A stretch of 64,000 nt of DNA from Nocardia speluncae NBRC 108251 (GTDB taxonomy: Bacteria > Actinomycetota > Actinomycetes > Mycobacteriales > Mycobacteriaceae): contig NZ_BDBZ01000039.1 of NCBI RefSeq assembly GCF_001613245.1, forward strand, positions 62,001 through 126,000. The letters are read 5' to 3'. Numbering within the stretch: position 1 is the stretch's first letter; each line of letters starts with the position of its first letter. The notes under the pieces are model-generated. The model was given only the letters and a program-made list of their open reading frames with translations, was not told the origin of the DNA and did no database searches. Of this stretch, positions 53,786 through 62,033 are shown piece by piece. The position numbers and the translations under genes were made by a program.

Positions 53786-54034
53786 ATGCTGCGGCCGACG
53801 GTGCCCCTGGGCCATCTGACCGGAATCCGGATCGGTGCACACTGGTCGGCGCTGGTCGCGGTGGTGGTGTTCACAGTATTGCCGGCCTCCGTGCTGTCCG
53901 ACGGGTCGAGATCTGCGCCGGCGCTGTGGTCGGCCGCGCTGGGGCGCGCAGCCCCGCCGACCGACCGTCGCGCCGGTCCCGCCCCCTCGAGGAACCCGTC
54001 AGGAGGACACGATGTCAGAACCGCAGGACGGTGA
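53786..54034 (+). pseudogene. N-terminal stump of a site-2 (M50/Rip3-like) protease
   Basis: 82 codons. The first 35 residues, RPTVPLGHLTGIRIGAHWSALVAV split over one membrane helix, match the start of actinobacterial site-2 proteases such as Rv2625c/Rip3. The match then stops; the following Arg/Pro-rich residues do not resemble the family, and the HExxH zinc site is absent. GAGG precedes the ATG. The frame runs 23 bp into the next gene. In M. tuberculosis Rip3 is adjacent to Hrp1, whose relative is 1 kb away here, so a once-complete gene was probably deleted. Confidence 0.65.
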
Positions 54035-56048
54035 CGCGCCGCGAGGTGTCTTCGCGGACCGCCGCGAAGCCGGGCAAGCTCTCGCCCGGCTGCTCGAGCA
54101 CTACCGTGGCGACCCCGACGTTGTGGTGCTGGGACTGGCGCGTGGCGGCCTACCGGTCGCCTGGGAGATCGCTGCCGCTCTTCATGCGCCGATGGACACG
54201 ATGATCGTGCGCAAACTCGGAGCACCCGGCAATCCCGAATTCGCCATCGGGGCGCTGGCCTCCGATGGCCGGATGGTGCTCAACGACGACGTCGTACGCG
54301 CATTACAGCTGTCTGCCGAGCAAATTCGTGCCATCGCCCGGGAGCAAGCAGTGGAGCTCGCGCGGCGCGAAGCCGCCTACCGGCCCGGGCGCGGACCACT
54401 GGATGTCGCCGGCCGGACCGTGATCCTCGTCGACGACGGGCTCGCTACGGGCGCGACCATGTTCGCCGCCATCGACGCGATCCGCCGGGCGGAACCGAAA
54501 CAGATCGTCGTCGCTGTCGCCGCGGCACCGGAATCCACCTGTCGCGAACTCGGCGCCGCGGTCGATGATTTCGTCTGCGCAACGATGCCGTCGCCGTTTC
54601 GGGCGGTCGGCGAATCCTACTGGGATTTCACCCAGGTCACCGACGAACAGGTCAGACAACTGATCGCCACCCCCACCGTCGGCGCACCCCCGGTCGCGGT
54701 TCCCGACTCAGCGGTCCTGCGCGATGCGGCCGTCGACGCCCCGGCCGGGATCCCGCCGGGAAAGGTCGTCGACGATCTGGTCGGCGATGCCCGCTTCGTG
54801 CTCATCGGCGAGAGCTCGCACGGCACCCACGAGTTCTATTCGGCCCGCGCCGAGATCACCAAACGGCTCATCGAACGCCACGGGTTCACCGCAGTCGCTG
54901 TCGAAGCCGATTGGCCCGACGCCTACCGTGTCAACCGGTTCCTGCGCGGCCGCGGCGACGACCGCGACGCAGAGCAAGCACTGGCAAGTTTCGAACGTTT
55001 CCCGGCCTGGATGTGGCGCAACACCGCGGTCCGCGACTTCGTTGACTGGCTGCACACCCACAACGCGCGCTGCCGTACCGCCGGCGCCCCCGAGACCGGG
55101 TTTTACGGGCTCGATCTCTACAGCCTGCACCGGTCGATGCAGCAGGTGCTGCGTTATCTCGAACATGTCGACCCGCGCGCCGCGCAGCGGGCCCGAGTCC
55201 GCTACGCCTGCTTCGATCAGGTCAGCGGGGACGACGGGGAGGCCTACGGTTTCTCCGCGGCGTTCGGCGCCGGTGCGTCGTGCGAAAAGGAGGTGGTCGA
55301 CCAACTCGTCGAACTGCAGCGGGGACTGCTCACCGCCACCATGTCACACGGTCAGGGCTCCGAGGAACAATTCGACGCGCTCCGCAACGCCTGGTCGGTC
55401 CGCAACGCCGAGGCCTACTACCGCGCAATGTTTTCCGGCCGAGTCCACTCGTGGAATCTGCGTGACCGGCACATGGCCCAAACCCTGGACGCGCTGGCAA
55501 CCCACATGTCCCGGCCGGGCCGTTACGGCCGTGTCCATGGCGAACCGCGCATCGTGGTGTGGGCACACAACTCCCATGTGGGTGACGCGCGCGCCACAGA
55601 ATTGGGTGCCGAAGGGCAGGTGACCCTGGGCCAGCTGATCCGGCAACGCCACCCGACCGGCTGCCACAGTATCGGGTTCACCACCAGCTCCGGCACGGTC
55701 ACCGCCGCCCGCCAGTGGGGTGGTACGGCCCTGCGGGAAACCGTGCGAGAACCGTTGCCGTCCAGTCTCGAAGGGCTGCTGCACGACACCGGCAACCCGG
55801 AATTCCTGCTCCGGCTCGACATCCCCGGCCCCGCCGCCGAACTGTTGAACACACCACGGATACAGCGCGCGATCGGTGTGGTCTACAGCCCTGGGACCGA
55901 ACGGCAGAGCCACTATTTCCATGCCCGCACTACCCAGCAGTTCGACGCATTGATCCATATCGACCGCACCACCGCTGTGCAACCACTGGAACCGGACAGC
56001 CGCCACGACGCGGGCGCCATACCGGAAAGCTACCCCACCGGGCTATGA
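54012..56048 (+). CDS. Phosphoribosyltransferase/erythromycin-esterase fusion (Rv2030c-like)
   Basis: 678 residues from the ATG at 54012, preceded by AGGAGGAC; Rv2030c is about the same length. The N-terminal domain (1-225) is a PRTase with VLGLARGGLPVAWEIA, RKLGAPGNPEFAIGAL and the PRPP loop VILVDDGLATGATMFAA (about 136). The C-terminal domain (about 250-650) is erythromycin-esterase-like: GESSHGTHEFYSARAEITKR, VEADWPDAYRVNRFL, VVWAHNSHVGDARAT. Substrates of the fusion are unknown. In M. tuberculosis the gene lies between pfkB and hspX; here it has moved away from them. Confidence 0.92.
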   Translation: MSEPQDGDAPRGVFADRREAGQALARLLEHYRGDPDVVVLGLARGGLPVAWEIAAALHAPMDTMIVRKLGAPGNPEFAIGALASDGRMVLNDDVVRALQLSAEQIRAIAREQAVELARREAAYRPGRGPLDVAGRTVILVDDGLATGATMFAAIDAIRRAEPKQIVVAVAAAPESTCRELGAAVDDFVCATMPSPFRAVGESYWDFTQVTDEQVRQLIATPTVGAPPVAVPDSAVLRDAAVDAPAGIPPGKVVDDLVGDARFVLIGESSHGTHEFYSARAEITKRLIERHGFTAVAVEADWPDAYRVNRFLRGRGDDRDAEQALASFERFPAWMWRNTAVRDFVDWLHTHNARCRTAGAPETGFYGLDLYSLHRSMQQVLRYLEHVDPRAAQRARVRYACFDQVSGDDGEAYGFSAAFGAGASCEKEVVDQLVELQRGLLTATMSHGQGSEEQFDALRNAWSVRNAEAYYRAMFSGRVHSWNLRDRHMAQTLDALATHMSRPGRYGRVHGEPRIVVWAHNSHVGDARATELGAEGQVTLGQLIRQRHPTGCHSIGFTTSSGTVTAARQWGGTALRETVREPLPSSLEGLLHDTGNPEFLLRLDIPGPAAELLNTPRIQRAIGVVYSPGTERQSHYFHARTTQQFDALIHIDRTTAVQPLEPDSRHDAGAIPESYPTGL

Positions 56049-56114
56049 GTGCAGCCGCGCCTACTGCGCGGGGACAGCCACGATGCTCCCGAGAATGATA
56101 TGGAGGTGGCGGCA

Positions 56115-56996
56115 ATGATCGAGCTCGCCGGGCTGACCAAAACTTACCGGCACACGGTGGCACTCGACGATGTGACCGTGCAGATACCTGCGGGTGTGGT
56201 CTTCGGATACGTCGGACCCAACGGGGCAGGCAAAACCACCACCATCCGCATCCTGGCCGGGCTGATGCGGCCCACACGCGGTTCGGCGCGAATCTGCGGC
56301 GCCGATACGGTGCGGGAACGGGAAAAGGCGCAAGACCACATCGGCTATCTGCCGGGCCAATTCGTCGCCTACCCCGACCTGACCGGCGCGCAATACCTGG
56401 ACTATCTGGCACACCTGCACGGAGGTGTCGACCCGAAACGACGCCGCGGTATCGCTGAACGCCTCGACCTCGACCTCGCCACTCGCATCGGTGCGATGTC
56501 ACACGGCAATCGGCAGAAGGTCGGCATCGTGCAGGCGTTCATGACCGAACCGGACGCGCTGGTGCTCGACGAACCGACCACCGGCCTCGACCCCCTGGTT
56601 CAGCGGGAATTCCTGGCCATGGTGCGTGAGTCTCGCGACAACGGGTGCACCGTTTTCCTCTCGTCGCACGTGCTGTCGGAGGTGGAAGCGGTCGCCGACA
56701 GCGTCGGAATGCTACGCAAGGGCCGGCTCATCGACGTCGGGGCCGTCGCCGAATTCACCGGCCGGACACTGCGGCGCCTCGATGTGACTTTCGGCGCCCG
56801 GCCGCCGGATACGGCCCGGCTACGTGGTCTGGCAGAGGTCCGGAACGTGCAGCAGGACTCGCAGCACATACAGATCGAAGTGCAGGGGTCCACCGCCGAA
56901 TTGCTCAAAGCAATCGCACCCTATGACGTGGTCGACATCGCGAGCCATGAACCCGATCTAGAAGAGATCTTTCTCAGCCACTACGGACAGGACTGA
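56115..56996 (+). CDS. ABC exporter ATPase subunit
   Basis: 293 residues from the ATG at 56115, preceded by GGAGGTGGC. Walker A GPNGAGKTTTIRIL (about 35), Walker B ALVLDEPTTGLDP and the switch histidine (FLSSHVLSEVEAVAD) are intact. The signature reads MSHGNRQKVGIVQA in place of LSGGQ, a variant common in ABC-2 drug or lipid exporters. It pairs with the permease 6 bp downstream. Substrate unknown. Confidence 0.9.
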   Translation: MIELAGLTKTYRHTVALDDVTVQIPAGVVFGYVGPNGAGKTTTIRILAGLMRPTRGSARICGADTVREREKAQDHIGYLPGQFVAYPDLTGAQYLDYLAHLHGGVDPKRRRGIAERLDLDLATRIGAMSHGNRQKVGIVQAFMTEPDALVLDEPTTGLDPLVQREFLAMVRESRDNGCTVFLSSHVLSEVEAVADSVGMLRKGRLIDVGAVAEFTGRTLRRLDVTFGARPPDTARLRGLAEVRNVQQDSQHIQIEVQGSTAELLKAIAPYDVVDIASHEPDLEEIFLSHYGQD

Positions 56997-57002
56997 AACA
57001 CC

Positions 57003-57797
57003 ATGCTGCGCAGCGTGTATCTGAAATCCCTGCGTGATCAACGGCGCGGGCTTCTCGGCTGGAGTATCGGTATGGTTGCGCTGGTGCTCTTGGAGAGTGC
57101 CTTGTGGCCGTCGATCTCGGAAACCGGGGGAATGCAGGACATCGTGGAGAACTACCCCGAAGCGCTGCGCGAACTGTTCGACCTGGACGCATTCGGGACG
57201 GGCACCGGGTTTCTCAACGTCGAACTGTTCAGCATGCTGCTACCGATCCTGTTCCTGGTCTTCGCAATCGGGCGCGGCGCCAAGGCGATCGCGGGCGAAG
57301 AGGAACGCGGAACACTGGAAGTGCTGATGGTGACCAGGATATCGCCGGTGCGGCTCATGCTCGAGCAAGCGGCAGTGCTGGTCACCGCTGTCTTCGCGCT
57401 GGGTGTGGTGTTGTGTGTCGCGGTGGTGGTGTTCTCGGCGGTGTTCGGTCTCGAGGTCACCATCGGTTCGGCGGTGACCGGAGCACTGTCGATGGTGCTC
57501 ATCGGTATCGAATTCGGTCTGCTCGCACTGGCCATCGGTGCCGCGACCGGCCATCGAGTGCTCGCAGCGACTGTCACGGCGGTCTTCGCGGTCGCGGCCT
57601 ATGTCCTGTATGTGGCGAGCAAGCTCGTGGAGGCTGTGCGTCCCTGGGGGCCGCTGTCACCGTTTCACCAAGCCATAGAAGGTGGGCCGCTGGGGGCCGG
57701 GCTTCCCGCCGCCTATGGCTGGCTGCTGCTCGCCGGAGCCCTGGTGCTGCTGGCGGGACTACCGATCTTCGATCGACGCGACATCGCCGGTGTGTGA
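57003..57797 (+). CDS. ABC-2 type permease
   Basis: 264 residues with about six hydrophobic segments (about 18-36, 75-92, 120-140, 148-170, 175-200, 238-258). The short loop GRGAKAIAGEEERGTLEVLM is the characteristic coupling region of ABC-2 permeases. It forms a complete exporter with the ATPase encoded immediately upstream. No regulatory box is seen directly before the pair. Confidence 0.87.
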   Translation: MLRSVYLKSLRDQRRGLLGWSIGMVALVLLESALWPSISETGGMQDIVENYPEALRELFDLDAFGTGTGFLNVELFSMLLPILFLVFAIGRGAKAIAGEEERGTLEVLMVTRISPVRLMLEQAAVLVTAVFALGVVLCVAVVVFSAVFGLEVTIGSAVTGALSMVLIGIEFGLLALAIGAATGHRVLAATVTAVFAVAAYVLYVASKLVEAVRPWGPLSPFHQAIEGGPLGAGLPAAYGWLLLAGALVLLAGLPIFDRRDIAGV

Positions 57798-57897
57798 TTC
57801 TGATCGGGTCGGGCGCATAGGTGCCTCGTCACCGTCAATGCATGCCTCCCCCACGATCAGGGTCTCGTCAGCGGTAACCGGTCTCGGCGGCCGGCGG

Positions 57898-58806
57898 TCA
57901 GGTTTGGTGGGCAACCAGGACCGGGCAGTGGGCTCGTTGCACGATGATGTTGCTGGTGGAGCCCATGAGCAGACCGTGGAACCCGCCGCGGCCACGGCTA
58001 CCGACCACGACGAGCTGCGCCGACTTGGACCAGTCGATCAGGTGCAGGTCCGGGCCGGCCAGGTAGATCTTGTTGATAACCTCGACGTCAGGGTATTTCT
58101 CCGTCCACTCGGCGAGCCACTCGCTCAGTTGTGCCTCCGCCGCAGCGGCGATGTCGGGATCGTCGACGATCTCCGGCATGCCGGCGAACCAGTGGAAACG
58201 CAGATCGTGCCAGGCGTGGAGGGCAACTAGGGGGGCTCGCATCAGGTCTGCTTCGGCGAACGCGGCGGCCGCGGCAGCGTGACTGGCCGACGTTCCGTCG
58301 AGGCCCACGACGACGGGCCGCTCACGGCCCATGCCCGATTCGGGCCCGTGCCCGCGCACCACGACGACTTTCCCGTGACCGTGGCTGGTGACCGCGAGCA
58401 GAGTCGATCCGAGATGAGCCAGCGTGGATCCTTCTCCGGAGGCGCCGATCACGGTCAGTTCGGCGGAGGCGGACTCTTCCACCAGTAGCCGCGCAGGTTC
58501 CGCATCGGACAGTTCGGTCTCCACCTTCAGAGAAGGGGCAATCTGCAGCGCTAGAGAACGGGCGTGCTCCACGCAGTCGTTTCCGCGTCGATACGCTGCC
58601 TCGAGCACTGGCCGCTCCATCTGGTAGTAGACGCCGGTGAGGGTGCGCGCGGCAGCCAGGTTGTATCCGTGCACGATGCGCAGCCGCCAGCCGCGTTGGG
58701 AGGCGGTTCGGCCGGCCCAACGCGCGGCAAGCTCGGACGGCTCGGAGCTGTCGACACCGACGACGATCGATGGGGGCGACTCGGGCGACTGTGCGGAACT
58801 GTCCAT
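57898..58806 (-). CDS. Universal stress protein, tandem UspA domains
   Basis: 302 residues from the ATG at 58806, preceded by GAAGGACC. Domain 1 starts IVVGVDSSEPSELAARWAG with VIGASGEGSTLAHLGST; domain 2 has VVVGLDGTSASHAAAAAAF and VVGSRGRGGFHGLLMGSTSN. It is more divergent than the other four USPs and has a WHDLRFHWF insert in domain 2. A 9/10 DosR-type box lies about 98 bp upstream. Confidence 0.9.
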   Translation of the reverse strand: MDSSAQSPESPPSIVVGVDSSEPSELAARWAGRTASQRGWRLRIVHGYNLAAARTLTGVYYQMERPVLEAAYRRGNDCVEHARSLALQIAPSLKVETELSDAEPARLLVEESASAELTVIGASGEGSTLAHLGSTLLAVTSHGHGKVVVVRGHGPESGMGRERPVVVGLDGTSASHAAAAAAFAEADLMRAPLVALHAWHDLRFHWFAGMPEIVDDPDIAAAAEAQLSEWLAEWTEKYPDVEVINKIYLAGPDLHLIDWSKSAQLVVVGSRGRGGFHGLLMGSTSNIIVQRAHCPVLVAHQT

Positions 58807-58896
58807 GACGGCGGTCCTTCGGGCTCCGAAGCGGCGATCCTTCGAGACTAGGCCGGTAGGTACAACCGCCGCGGTTGTCATTCGTCACCCATACCC

Positions 58897-58910
58897 GGGA
58901 CTTCGGTCGC
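58897..58910. promoter_or_regulatory. DosR-type box upstream of universal stress protein 57898
   Basis: GGGACTTCGGTCGC matches 9 of 10 half-site bases, about 98 bp from the ATG at 58806. Confidence 0.62.
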
Positions 58911-59040
58911 CTGCACCCCGGCACGACCACTGAGCAACCCCGGCCACGTAGCCCGGCCGAGACTGCCCTCGCCAGGCCTGGCCCAGGGTTTGTGTGCGCT
59001 CGCGGACGTCGGGAGGACAGGGCGCTGCGGCGCGGCACCC

Positions 59041-59661
59041 TCAGCGGCTATCGCGCTCGCTGGTGGTGAATGCCGGCGGGCCGTGGTAGGGGCGTTGCAG
59101 AGCGGCGAATTCGGGTGTGCTCGCGGCGTCGATCACCGCGCGCAGCAGTGCGGTGGCGCGGTGAGGGGGCGGGGGCGCGGTGAGCACTGGCCCACCGAAT
59201 CCTTGCCCGTCGATCGAAATGATGGGGCTGCCGCCGCGAGCGCCGAGAGCCTGCTGGGAGGCCCGGTGGGCTTCGGCGACCAGGGAGTCGAACGAGGCGT
59301 CGTCGAGGGCGGCGAGAAAGCCCGAATCCAGGCCGGCTTCAGCAAGCGCCGCCGCGGCGGCGGCATCGTCGTCGGGATCCGGTCCTCGAGGATGCAGCCG
59401 AGGCCCCAACGCCAGGTAGAGCGGAACGAACCCCGCGGGACCATGGCGCTGTTCGGCGGCGGCGAACATGCGCCCGAACCGGCGTGAACAGATGATCATC
59501 GGTTCCTGGCCGGCGTCGATGGTCTGAGCATCGTTGAGTACCGCCAGACTCATCTGTTTCACGGCCACCGTGTGCTCGCCGTGTGCGGCGTCGAGCAGCC
59601 AGCGGGCTGTGACCCAGGCGAACGGGCATACCGGGTCTACATACAAGTCGATCTCGGCCAT
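59041..59661 (-). CDS. DsbA-family protein related to mycothiol-dependent nitroreductase (Rv2466c type)
   Basis: 206 residues from the ATG at 59661, preceded by GGAGG. It has the DsbA/thioredoxin-like pattern of Rv2466c: YVDPVCPFAWVTARWLLDAA at the start, a MSLAVLND segment and GSPIISIDGQGFGGPVLTAPP. The active site reads CPFA, where Rv2466c has CPWC, so the resolving cysteine is missing and a monothiol, mycothiol-linked mechanism is likely. Its promoter region carries a CsoR-type palindrome, so control by copper or persulfide is suspected. Confidence 0.8.
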   Translation of the reverse strand: MAEIDLYVDPVCPFAWVTARWLLDAAHGEHTVAVKQMSLAVLNDAQTIDAGQEPMIICSRRFGRMFAAAEQRHGPAGFVPLYLALGPRLHPRGPDPDDDAAAAAALAEAGLDSGFLAALDDASFDSLVAEAHRASQQALGARGGSPIISIDGQGFGGPVLTAPPPPHRATALLRAVIDAASTPEFAALQRPYHGPPAFTTSERDSR

Positions 59662-59716
59662 CACGGTCCTCCTTCGCGGGGTTCCGGCCGGTGCGCGGGC
59701 GGGTGCCCTCCACTTG

Positions 59717-59744
59717 CCCAATATACCCCCTGGGGTATATTGGG
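59717..59744. promoter_or_regulatory. CsoR/CstR-type palindromic operator
   Basis: Left arm CCCAATATACCCC and right arm GGGGTATATTGGG are perfect 13-base inverted repeats around a 2-base spacer. The core TACCCCCTGGGGTA resembles operators of the CsoR family (copper CsoR/RicR, persulfide CstR). The AT-rich half-arms stand out from the surrounding GC-rich DNA. It lies 56 bp before the DsbA-like ATG and also faces the decayed genes on the right. No csoR gene is visible in the window. Confidence 0.7.
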
Positions 59745-59917
59745 GAACTCGAATATGAAAAGAGTGGGGGTGGGGGTTTTCGAAGAGGTGGAGGTACGGA
59801 GCTGACGGAAACGATGCCCGAAAAGGCAGGCGCCGAGACGGCGATCGGCGGTCCGCCGGCGCGACTCGGCGCGACGATGGCCGGGCGGCAGTTGGGGGGT
59901 CGGGGTGTGGCTGGTGG

Positions 59918-60107
59918 TTCTCGTCGCCCTCGGCTCACTGTGCCGTCGGCATAGACCGCCAGATCGGGCTCTTGCTGTCCTGCAACATCATGCGTCTGCC
60001 GCGATCCAGCCAACGACACCGACGTACTCGTCGAAGCCATGAACCCGAACGTCATGGTCCAGATCGCCGGGCAACCGGCGCTCGCCCCGATCGCCGAGGA
60101 GCAACGA
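59918..60107 (+). pseudogene. Frameshifted DUF302 gene remnant
   Basis: Frame 1 reads VGIDRQIGLLLSCNIM, the DUF302 hallmark (usually IGLLLPCNV). The match continues in the next frame from about 60003 as NDTDVLVEAMNPNVMVQIAG then QPALAPIAEEQRR, the normal C-terminal half. One frameshift near 59998-60003 and loss of the 5' half make it a pseudogene. DUF302 genes often accompany CsoR/CstR systems, matching the adjacent palindrome. Confidence 0.7.
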
Positions 60108-60293
60108 CGAAATCGAAGGCTGCGATCGGTTCCTTCGGCACCGGCGAGAATTGACACCCGCCGGTTCAGTGGATCGCTGCCCGGGTTTCGGCTCGTCCGC
60201 CGATACCGTTCGCGCATCGGCACGGTCGCTCCGGTCAGCGACGGGCTTCCGCCGGTCTGCCGATGCACCCGGGGTCTTGCGCCCACGGACTCG

Positions 60294-60307
60294 GGGACCT
60301 TGTTCCC
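60294..60307 (+). promoter_or_regulatory. DosR-type box upstream of universal stress protein 60484
   Basis: GGGACCTTGTTCCC matches 9 of 10 half-site bases. It is 183 bp before the ATG, farther than most. Confidence 0.55.
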
Positions 60308-60483
60308 TGATCCACGCAGCCCAGTTCAGGGATGCTCGGTTCAAGGACGGACCGGATACGAAGAAGCCCGCCGGAGCATACTGCAACCGTCGCGCCATCG
60401 GAGGCCGTTTCTCGCCGGCGGACTCGTCGATGCCCGCCCTGAGCGAATCGCGTACTCGGGGCCGTCAACGAGGAAGGCAGAGT

Positions 60484-61422
60484 ATGAACCGACTCACCGA
60501 CCCGGTGCACGGGAAACCCACCGTGCCAGATGTTGTTACCGCGGTAGATGGCTCACCCAGTTCGTATCGAGCGGTGGCCTGGGCGGCGATCGAGGCGAGA
60601 ATGCACGGCTGTGGGCTGCATTTGATCAACTCGTGGGCCATCCCGTCGGGATTCGGTCCCGAGGACACGATGACCGAGAGCGACCTGCGCTGGTTGTACG
60701 ACCAGGGCCAGCGAGTCGTCGACGAGGCCGAGCACGTGGCCCGGACCGCGTCGCCGGGCAAGGAGCCGATCATCAGCACCGAGGTAACCTCGTTGCTCAT
60801 CACCACGGCGCTCATCAAGCGATCACGTTCGGCGCGAATGGTGGTAGTCGGCAGTCGCGGCCTGGGCGCGTTCCAGCGCGGCTTACTCGGATCGGTGAGC
60901 ACAGCTGTCGCCCGCCACGCATGCTGCCCGGTCGCGGTCATCCATGCCGACGCACCGCTGGACTCGGCTGCGGCCGGGCGGCCGGTGCTAGTGGGAGTGG
61001 ACGGCAGTGACAACAGCGCGCCGGCGGTGGCGCTGGCGTTCGACGAAGCGGCCCGGCGAAACGTCGGACTGATCGCCATGCACTCGTGGAGCGACACCAG
61101 CGGACTCGATTTCCCGATCCTCGACTGGGACGACGTCAGGAACTCGGCCGACAGGACGCGCGCCGAGACCTTGGCCGGCTACCACGAACAGTATCCCGAT
61201 GTCGCGGTGCAGCGGATTGTCCGCATGGACCGGCCTGCACGTTCGTTGCACGACGCCTCGGCCGACGCGCAACTCGTCGTCGTCGGTAGTCGGGGACGCG
61301 GTGGTTTCCGCAGGCTGCTTCTCGGCTCCACCAGTGACGCCTTGCTGCATTCGGTGGATACTCCGCTGATCATCGTCCGCGCGGGGCCCCCACACGGTGA
61401 CGGTGCAGGCGAGCACGAGTAG
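60484..61422 (+). CDS. Universal stress protein, tandem UspA domains
   Basis: 312 residues from the ATG at 60484, preceded by GAGGAAGG; the frame upstream to 60151 covers decayed DNA and is rejected. Domain 1: VTAVDGSPSSYRAVAWAA, VVGSRGLGAFQRGLLGSVST. Domain 2: VLVGVDGSDNSAPAV, VVGSRGRGGFRRLLLGSTSD. It is the near-twin of 42969 in every motif, indicating a recent duplication. Expected ATP-binding stress protein of dormancy. Confidence 0.92.
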   Translation: MNRLTDPVHGKPTVPDVVTAVDGSPSSYRAVAWAAIEARMHGCGLHLINSWAIPSGFGPEDTMTESDLRWLYDQGQRVVDEAEHVARTASPGKEPIISTEVTSLLITTALIKRSRSARMVVVGSRGLGAFQRGLLGSVSTAVARHACCPVAVIHADAPLDSAAAGRPVLVGVDGSDNSAPAVALAFDEAARRNVGLIAMHSWSDTSGLDFPILDWDDVRNSADRTRAETLAGYHEQYPDVAVQRIVRMDRPARSLHDASADAQLVVVGSRGRGGFRRLLLGSTSDALLHSVDTPLIIVRAGPPHGDGAGEHE

Positions 61423-61564
61423 GGGAGTGCGCTACTCAGGGGCTGCACCGGCAGCTTCAACTGTTGGCGCGAGTGCCGCTGTGCGGCTGGGTCCTTCCGG
61501 TCTCGCCAGGGGGTGGCGCCTGCGCGACGGCCGCCGCGCTCACCGCCTCAGCCCTGGCGGGTAC

Positions 61565-61848
61565 TCACACATCTGTACGGTGGCGTGCGCGTAGTCCTGC
61601 CAGGCGGAGTCCGGCGAAGGTCACCGCTACCGCCACGAATCCGGCGACCACTATGAGCCGGTTGACGTCCGCGGCCGGTTGCCGGCGCACCCGGCCGTCG
61701 GCGAGCACATAAGCACCGACGGGCTTGGCGCCGACACCGAACCCACCGCCGGAGCCTTCCTAGCCCTCCTCGTCGGTACCGCTGCCCCCGCCCGCACCGC
61801 CGGAGACCGCCGCGGCGGTGATCACCGTGGCCCGGTCGCGTTCTGCGC
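61565..61848 (-). pseudogene. GerW/YtfJ-family gene remnant with in-frame stop
   Basis: Reading the minus strand: TVITAAAVSGGAGGGSGTDE, then EG, a TAG at 61760-61762, then EGSGGGFGVGAKPVGAYVLA, DGRVRRQPAADVNRLIVVAG and a terminal membrane helix, ending at TGA 61565-61567. This is the GerW (sporulation protein YtfJ) pattern, but with an internal stop and without the N terminus. The 5' edge coincides with the start of the IS3 fragment, so an insertion probably removed it. Confidence 0.65.
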
Positions 61849-61849
61849 C

Positions 61850-61996
61850 GGATTGCAGGGCGTGTTCCGGCGGCGACCTCGGGTGCACAGTCACCGTCCG
61901 CTGGCCCATCCGCACCCGGACCTGGTCGACCGGCAGTTCGCAGCCGACTGCCCTGACCGGTTATGGTGCATGGACGTCATTCAACACCCCGGCACC
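61850..61996 (+). mobile_element. IS3-family transposase (OrfB) fragment
   Basis: About 49 codons: GLQGVFRRRPRVHSHRPLAH, then PDLVDRQFAADCPDRLWCMD and VIQHP. This is the segment of IS3-type integrases just before and including the first catalytic Asp (LWxxDITxHPT). Both ends of the element are gone; no inverted repeats were found. Confidence 0.6.
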
Positions 61997-62033
61997 GCAC
62001 CCGTCCCGCGACAGAAAAGCACGTTCGGTCGAC

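Larger units (their letters stand above)
59662..60483. other. Eroded region with operator and gene remnants
   Basis: No intact gene is visible. It contains a CsoR-type palindrome, a short frame after it (59815-59954, no recognised family), a frameshifted DUF302 remnant and a DosR-type box at 60294. The codon pattern is poor, as expected for decayed DNA. Confidence 0.6.
61423..62033. other. Eroded region with GerW-like and IS3 remnants
   Basis: No intact gene. On the minus strand a GerW/YtfJ-like remnant with a stop runs 61565-61848; on the plus strand an IS3 transposase fragment follows. The first 140 bp after the stress protein hold nothing I recognise. Confidence 0.6.

Noticed and set aside
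60151..60483. N-terminal extension of the universal stress protein at 60484
   Set aside because: It covers the DosR-type box and decayed DNA, lacks a ribosome site and is absent from the other family members.
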